Positions 59,328 through 60,000 of a stretch of DNA of 60,000 nucleotides are shown one piece after another. Position 1 is the stretch's first letter; each line of letters opens with the position of its first letter. The stretch is from Phoronis australis (lineage: Eukaryota > Phoronida > Phoronidae). The notes beneath the pieces were generated by a model. That model saw only the letters and a list, made by a program, of their open reading frames with translations. It did not search any database and was not told the origin of the DNA. A program made the translations under genes and the position numbers. The DNA lies in the NCBI GenBank assembly GCA_002633005.1, contig NMRA01000167.1, positions 561,124-621,123 on the forward strand, given 5' to 3'.

Positions 59328-60000
59328 CTGAATATATGACAACTTCATTCACATTGATACGTCTTTTGTTATACGAGACCGACCGGTACAATTCATATTT
59401 TCTCCATTAAACGTCACGTGAACCCGGCTTGGACGGTTTACTCCGCGCAACCCGGCTTGCCAGTTTTGCAGGATCCAACTGAAACATTCAGATACAATAT
59501 TACAACATCACCTGTATCAGGAAGACATTACCATGAAGCGTCAATTGTTTTGGTGCATTTTAACGTGTTTTCAAATGTGGTTTAAAAGGGGGGGGGGGCT
59601 GTGCCAGTTGATCACAATCCAACAGACACTGTGAATTTATGCTGAAGTCTTTACCTACAAAATAGCACCATGTTTTATACAGTACCAATGACGCTGGGGC
59701 ACATTGACTTTGCCATAGTTTACCCGTGCCATAGAAGTCTACACATGGGATGCCAACTCCTGCACGTGACCTATATTTTTTTCTGTAACCTCTTGCTATC
59801 CCAGAGGTACGAGCCGCGACTTCGCACTGTGATTTGAGGGTTGTCTGTTTTACTAAGTTTTGAGCGAGTCTTTGTCAAATCATACCTAATTTCATTGCAT
59901 CATTTTCTCCTTGTCGATTTGTTGTTTATGGAATAATCAAGCAAGACTCTTGAGTTACTGTCCCAGACAACCAGAGATTTCTCGGCAAAATTACATGACA
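59328..60000. other. No gene seen at window end
   Basis: Non-coding, with a poly-G run near 59588-59599. Confidence 0.6.

Overview
The window is eukaryotic nuclear DNA. It is AT-rich, intron-rich, full of short mobile-element remnants, and interrupted by assembly gaps (Ns at 3753, 19663-19680, 25498, 29429, 35569-36136 and 53728-53737). The best-supported gene is metazoan. The many TACATGTA-type words and the mix of L1/Tx1-like, Penelope-like and short inverted-repeat elements suggest a marine invertebrate, most likely an anthozoan cnidarian such as a stony coral. That assignment is inference; no phylogenetic marker is present.

One gene can be reconstructed end to end. It is a minus-strand SLC22-family (major facilitator superfamily) organic ion transporter. 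Its 11 coding exons run from the ATG at 40533 down to the TGA at 22377. Every intron is GT-AG, every junction keeps the reading frame, and the joined CDS is 1683 nt (560 aa). An acceptor site 8 bases upstream of the ATG implies at least one further 5' untranslated exon, which was not located.

Layout: 1-5 kb holds a foldback element, a tRNA-like sequence and a ~0.69 kb tandem duplication whose junction is an N. 5-22 kb is gene-poor, with MITE-like elements, dispersed repeats and one unproven terminal-exon candidate (5047-5299). 22.4-40.5 kb is the transporter, with repeats in its introns. 41-42.4 kb holds an 18-bp minisatellite and a direct repeat just upstream of it. 46-47.4 kb holds a broken THAP-type zinc-finger gene. 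50.2-50.6 kb holds the GIY-YIG endonuclease end of a Penelope-like retroelement. 57.3-59 kb holds a hairpin sequence and a decayed L1/Tx1-like reverse transcriptase.

No bacterial-style operons, CRISPR arrays or intact RNA genes are seen. The transporter does not obviously act together with its neighbours, which are mobile-element debris or unrecognised. Nothing here amounts to a convincing new biological system. The most interesting points are recurring repeat families shared between introns and intergenic DNA, the lost signature motif in the transporter, and several strong hairpins of unknown role.
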